Source: Echinostoma caproni (taxonomy: Eukaryota > Platyhelminthes > Trematoda > Plagiorchiida > Echinostomatidae). From it: a stretch of 10,433 bases of DNA. Every line of letters begins with the position of its first letter. Within the stretch, counting starts at the first letter, position 1. Below, piece by piece: positions 5,979-10,433 of the stretch. The notes below the pieces were generated by a model. That model was not told the DNA's origin. It did no database searches and saw only the letters and a list, made by a program, of their open reading frames with translations. The DNA is taken from NCBI GenBank assembly GCA_900618425.1, contig UZAN01045307.1, positions 1,460 through 11,892 on the forward strand, in the 5' to 3' direction. The translations under genes were made by a program, and so were the position numbers.

Positions 5979-8260
5979 TTGCGAACTGTCATAAGTCCTA
6001 TTCCAATAGTGGGTAACTTCAAATGCCCGCATCCTAATCAAATTATGATCTCTCACCCATCGTTCCAACGTCAGTTTAAACAGTTAATCGACGCGCATCC
6101 GCTGTACAACCACGTGACGGAGCCCACGATGTTTGGGAAGCTGAAGACCCCGTCAATGCTGGATCTGGTACTAACCAACGAAGAGCTTATGGTTGAATCC
6201 ATCGGCGCCTCGCCCCCTTTAGGACACAGTGAACACGCAGTATTGTTGTTCAATTGTCTGCGATTCTTCGATAGAAAGAACTACGCACAACAATACACGT
6301 CTCGCCACGGACCATACTAGGTTGCAGAATTTGGCTCATTGCACTCAGTGGATCTTTCCTGGGGACATACGTGACCTGCTCGTCACCTGGCAAGCATTTA
6401 CGAACAGGCTTACAAATCTGATCGCCTCAGTTACTAAGGTTGTCAAAAGGGTCCAAAACTCACCGATTCGCAGCCACAGAAAGAAATGGATGTCTCTGCG
6501 AAATCGATCTTGGCGAGAATACAACCGATTTCTAACTAGAATAAATATCGACAATTGCAAAACCATTGCACCCGTTTGGTGCAGGAAGATGAGCTGAGGT
6601 CTCAAGGAACGCACTCACGGAAGGTCATTTCCAACCCGTCGCTACTATACAAACATGTCAATATGTTGAGGATAGTAAAGTATGGAATACCCGCACTCAG
6701 CTGCCTTGGGAAGGACGCCAGTAACTCCTAGGAAGCACTTGAGGTGCTGAAAAACCAATATACCCAAGTCTTAGACATCCAACAACGTGAGACTGCGGTT
6801 ACCTCGTCGGATACTTTTCCAAATCCACCACTGAATACCTTCAAGTTGAATGCCGACAGAGTGAAATCACAGCTTTTGGGTCTACGTAAGTATTCGGCTC
6901 CCCAACCGCTTATTTCGTTGGCGGATCACGTATCTGAGCCGCCAGCTTTTCTGTTCCAAAGGATGTTTAACGTAACCGTGCTGTCTATATCAAGGAAACG
7001 AGGCATAATTTCTCCAATTTGCAAGGGCGGCTGTCGTAATGATCCGGCCAACTACCACCCGGTGACATGCTCCGTTACTCTCTTCCCCGTATTATCCAAA
7101 GTCATGGAATCCGTCGTTGCAATGTGATGAGTCAATTCGAAAAGTACAATATGCCATTCCTTCATCAACATGGGTTTCGTCGCAGGTGAATGTGTACCAT
7201 TAATCTGCTTCTGACCCGAGAAGAGTGAACAAAAGCAGCTGGCCACGGTGATACAGTGAGCGTAGTATACCTCGACTTCTCCAAAGCATTCGACCGAGTG
7301 AAACACAAAATACTGCTGAGGAAACTACACGATTATGGGTGTCAGGGATTTGTAATGGTTTGGATAGAAGAATCGCTTCAACAACGCAGTGGCAGTTCGG
7401 GTTTCTGGGTAACTTTCTGATCTTATCAGCGTTGCTCGAGGGGTTCCACAGGGATCCGCACTTGTTCCTCAACATTTTCTAGTTTTTATAAAAGATCTAA
7501 AGGACACTTTGGAATCACAAACGCTGTTTGCAAACATATGGAAAACAATGAAAAAAACCAGAGGACCCGCTGGCACTTCAAAAAACATCTAATGCGGCTT
7601 AGCAATAGTCGATAGAAAACCAAATCGAATTCCATGCATCAAAATGTACGGTCATATCTTTTCACCACAAAACTCGGTTTCCGTACTTCCTGCGATATCA
7701 ACAACTCCGAATGTGAAGGATCTCGTTGTCAGTGTTCAAGACAATCTAAGTAGTTCTTTAAACTGGTCCTGGGAGTCATCAACCGCTGTAAGACATGTTG
7801 GCTTGCTAAAGCGAATGCTTGCTGAGTTTGAACCTACGCTGTTGCCACGGTTATCGGCTTACATTCGATCCCCACTAAAGTATGCAATTCAAGCGTGGAA
7901 TCTGCGGTTGAACGTCCACAAAGAATGGTCACCAAAATGGCCAAGGGACTGCATTCCAAGACTTATGTGGAAAGACTGGAGCCATTGGGGTTGTACTCTG
8001 CACAGTATCGCCGAATTCGGCAGGATTCGATTTTGGTGTATGAAACAATGTACAACCTTGATCACTCATGTCATCCAACACCCAGGGAGCACTCACTCAA
8101 ATTGGTGCTCCAAAAGTGTCGACTAGAATACCAGCGTCATTCGTTTACCCTCAGAGTGTGCAGTATTTGGAAATCTCTACCAGCTCGTCTTCTTTCGACG
8201 CCAAAAGCTGATTCGTTCAAGCACAAACTGGATAAAACTTTGACAATTCCTAAATCTTAA
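5979..8260 (+). pseudogene. CR1-like LINE ORF2 remnant: endonuclease, linker, reverse transcriptase, C-terminus
   Basis: This is a 5'-truncated copy of a non-LTR retrotransposon polyprotein, spread over frames 3, 1, 3, 2, 3, 3 and 2. The endonuclease C-terminus (6000-6260) shows V-G-N-F (catalytic G-D-F changed to N at 6015-6017), D-L-V-L-T-N (6162-6179) and G-H-S-E-H (usual S-D-H, with Glu at 6232-6234). The linker runs from 6330 to 6720. RT landmarks are I-S-P-I-C-K-G-G, H-G-F-R-R (near 7169), Y-L-D-F-S-K-A-F-D (motif A, Asp at 7274-7276) and R-G-V-P-Q-G-S (7440-7457). The A-D-D segment after E-S-Q-T-L-F-A is deleted (near 7530). The C-terminal region includes L-L-P-R-L, Y-A-I-Q-A-W-N and S-F-K-H-K-L-D. 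It has at least six frameshifts or stops and cannot make active protein. CR1 placement is from motif style only. Confidence 0.88.
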
Positions 8261-8450
8261 CATGTGTAGCAAAGCACGAGACAAGGATAGTTTGTGACAT
8301 TCTTAATATTTCCAGGAACAGTAGTAAATCGATCCATTTGTGCTGAACCCTATGGTACAAGAAAAGCAACCGCTTGTGGATTTAGCCCCCGGCTACTGGA
8401 AGTAACCCGATTCAGTTCGGAGTTCATCTTGCCAATTGCGATTGAATAAA
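8261..8450 (+). other. Probable 3' untranslated tail of the CR1-like LINE
   Basis: This follows the last in-frame stop of the LINE and ends in ATTGAATAAA; the AATAAA polyadenylation hexamer is at 8445-8450. No long poly(A) or short tandem tail follows, so the exact 3' end is uncertain. CCAATTG occurs on both sides of the hexamer (8432-8438 and 8457-8463). Confidence 0.5.
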
Positions 8451-8463
8451 ATCTTTCCAATTG

Positions 8464-9680
8464 TAACAAAAATGTTCATCAACTACAAAGTCAACGACAA
8501 TCACGAAAGATGTATACAATTGTATTCTCCAACATGTCGGTGGAATTCTGTCCACAGAGGAATTCGCTACATGTAGAAATTTGAGAGATGATAATGAAAA
8601 TGCGGACTAGTTTACAAACTGAATTTGATGCGTCGTTTACGCAATCGTTCCAATTCCCGGNTCGAGGTTGTCCGTTCTCCGGGCAAGCGGGAGACGGGGT
8701 CCACGTGGACGTTATTCGACGCGGATGATAGACTTCGGGCGGATCACCTTCTCGTAACCGAATGTACAAATTGGTGTAATGATAGTTGTCCATGAAGACT
8801 TGACTACGTACACCTTTGTAAATACGAGGAATTGCACGCCCACGACTCACGTGCACAGTTTCTGTGAGACAGCGACGGGAGGGAGAGGATATAAAATTAG
8901 GACAGGACTAACCACGAAAAGGATAAATCGAGTCAGCATATGTAGAAATGAGATTTTCGATTCTAAATATGAGATTCTGGTTGCATAACTGCGCTTTCAT
9001 ATCACTAGGCATAATGGACCACGACGACGACGGGCCAATGGATAGAGTAGCATTCACAAATCAACTGAGATGCGGTTTGCCGTCTTTTGTATCGGAAAGC
9101 AGGTAACAAGACATGAAAAATACCTAAATCAAATTACATCGAGTTTTGCGCACTGGAAGGGTGAGTTTTCAACAATGCATTTCTCTTCCACCGATGAAAA
9201 TTAATAATATTAGTGAAGTTTTTGCTTCATTTTAACTTATTGAGAAGAGAAATATAAAATAAACTTTCAGGAAAGGACTGTGACCAAATAAAGGCTGTCC
9301 GGAAAAATACACAAACGAAGAAGATGGAAGACAGTGGCGGATTCGAAATGAGTAATTGTTTTGAGTAACTTAACCCTTACTAACTAAAAACGGACGGCAG
9401 GAAAAAATGCGTAATCGAAAAATTCCATCACTGGGATCGGCAACATTCTATGCGCTAATAAAAATAATGGGAGACAGCTATGGAAATATACCGCTCCTCT
9501 TAGCGGCGATTCACGCAGGCAAATGGCTAAATGCGTAGTGTGTACCGTTATACCATACCAAAGATGTCGCCTTTCCACTCTGTGTTGACAACCAGCTTGT
9601 TCCCCCAGTAAATTCTCTACAATATCACTATCTGCCAAGATCTCACCTGGACTTAACATTTGAATTCTACTTTGTAAAGA
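8464..9680. other. Unassigned stretch between LINE fragments
   Basis: No gene is supported. A minus-strand frame of 121 codons (8491-8856) reads across an ambiguous base at 8661 and shows no motif I recognise. A perfect 12-bp palindrome, GTCCACGTGGAC, lies at 8699-8710, containing the E-box-type hexamer CACGTG. A four-unit ACG run lies at 9021-9032. From about 9190 to 9280 the sequence is A/T-rich. A minus-strand frame at 9384-9659 (91 codons) is also unrecognised. Confidence 0.4.
8699..8710. repeat. 12-bp perfect palindrome with CACGTG core
   Basis: GTCCACGTGGAC equals its own reverse complement. CACGTG is the binding core of many basic helix-loop-helix factors, but one such site in unassigned DNA is weak evidence for regulation. 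Confidence 0.6.
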
Positions 9681-9689
9681 TTCGACGGT

Positions 9690-9971
9690 TGTTTCTTTAT
9701 TTCCCGCTTGCGTTCTTTGAAAGTTCCACCGTATTTACTCACTCAATTTGTATATCCTTGTGTTGTTACTCATCTTCTCTACTGCTCCTCAGAATTATTT
9801 ACCGGTCTTAGAGCTAGAGATTACACAATTCTACACCGGTCTATTAAAATTATTTGTCGCACAAGCGGTATTCCCTATTTGCACTGGCTTAAATTTATCG
9901 TTGATAAACATTTTACCTCTTGCGATAACTTCTACAACAATATTCTATCACCAATTACACACAGAACTTAA
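9690..9971 (+). pseudogene. Third LINE reverse transcriptase C-terminal fragment
   Basis: One frame open from about 9690 to the stop at 9969-9971 resembles the region just after the RT domain of non-LTR elements. It shows F-I-S-R-L-R-S-L-K-V-P-P, then L-L-T-Q-F-V-Y, H-L-L-Y-C-S-S, L-R-A-R-D-Y-T, R-S-I-K-I-I-C-R-T-S-G-I-P-Y and a trailing S-C-D-N-F. The sequence differs in motif wording from the fragments at 4684-5191 and 5979-8260, so it belongs to another family. No catalytic RT motif is present; the copy is strongly 5'-truncated, as is common for LINEs. The first residue of the frame is not a true start. A few more similar residues may continue in other frames up to about 10100, but I cannot support them firmly. 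Confidence 0.6.
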
Positions 9972-10256
9972 AAAAACCATATCCACTTCTGTAATTAGAT
10001 ATCGTTAAAACTGGTGTATTCATGTACCATTGTTTATCGTTTGTCCGTCATCCTCTAACTTTCGAGATTTCTAGCGCAAAAGATATCCGTTAGAGAACTT
10101 CTTCGATTGCCTACGCAACTGATATTCATTTTCTAACCTTTACCCAACAATCCCTTGGATTTACAACGTTATTTTTTCACTTTTTTGTGACTGTATGCGA
10201 CGATAAATGTTCCTGGAGTTCCAGAGACTGAGAATCCAACAATAAAGATAAATAAA
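9972..10256 (+). other. Probable 3' tail of the third LINE, with two AATAAA signals
   Basis: Downstream of the RT fragment the sequence is A/T-rich and without a clear frame. It ends in two AATAAA hexamers at 10241-10246 and 10251-10256. This is where a LINE 3' end would be expected. The last part of the coding region may be included in frameshifted form. Confidence 0.4.
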
Positions 10257-10433
10257 ACGATTTTTGACTTGACTCGAATATACAAAATTTCCGTTGACAA
10301 CTGATTCAGACTGTTGGAGTCTGATGGTCAAAATTATTTATCACCAAAACTGTTCTTGTTGTTATGGCTAATAGAGGTACGGACACAACGAAACAAATGA
10401 ATTCAATTTTAATTTCTACTTGGCAATCACTTT
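10257..10433. other. Unassigned right edge
   Basis: I see no gene, repeat or signal that I can support here. Confidence 0.5.

Noticed and set aside
6071..7475. Minus-strand open frames over the CR1-like LINE
   Set aside because: They are shadows of the plus-strand LINE coding sequence.
1..10433. CRISPR array, bacterial operon or phage-type defence system
   Set aside because: There are no regularly spaced repeats and no prokaryotic gene organisation; all recognised coding pieces are eukaryotic retroelements.
1..10433. Intact host gene or exon set
   Set aside because: No conserved host protein domain with splice-site-bounded exons could be recognised on either strand.

Overview
This window looks like repeat-rich nuclear DNA from a metazoan, most likely a trematode flatworm. 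That assignment is an inference. It rests on a Schistosoma-type hammerhead ribozyme joined to a pol III promoter, on the style of the LINE reverse transcriptases, and on balanced base composition without long host exons. I found no intact protein-coding gene. Every recognisable coding stretch is a decayed retrotransposon fragment with stops and frameshifts.

Layout. Positions 1-2030 hold nothing I can assign, only short open frames and one weak hairpin. At about 2049-2200 (+) there is a short tRNA-like unit: box A, box B, then a complete hammerhead core with a very short helix III. It is flanked by a 28-bp inverted repeat (2033-2060 and 2301-2328). Positions 2340-3250 are unassigned.

Positions 3253-5853 (minus strand) form a degenerate Ty3/Gypsy-type LTR retrotransposon. 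In element order it has a 5' LTR stub of about 37 bp, an RT thumb/RNase H remnant, a foreign LINE fragment inserted in the opposite orientation (about 4684-5191, +), an integrase with its three catalytic acidic positions, the integrase C-terminal region, a polypurine tract and a candidate 428-bp 3' LTR. A near-match 5-bp target duplication can be proposed at its edges.

Positions 5979-8450 (+) are a long, 5'-truncated, CR1-like LINE. It runs from the endonuclease C-terminus through a linker, RT and C-terminal region to a 3' tail ending in AATAAA. Its RT catalytic acidic-pair segment is deleted. Positions 8460-9680 are unassigned and contain one ambiguous base (8661) and a 12-bp palindrome. At about 9690-10256 (+) lies a third LINE end, different from the first two, with two AATAAA hexamers.

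The elements do not form a pathway. The window records nested and adjacent insertions by at least four retroelement families. The most interesting part is the pol III-hammerhead unit. It is the only element here that could still be biochemically active, because its core consensus positions are all intact.
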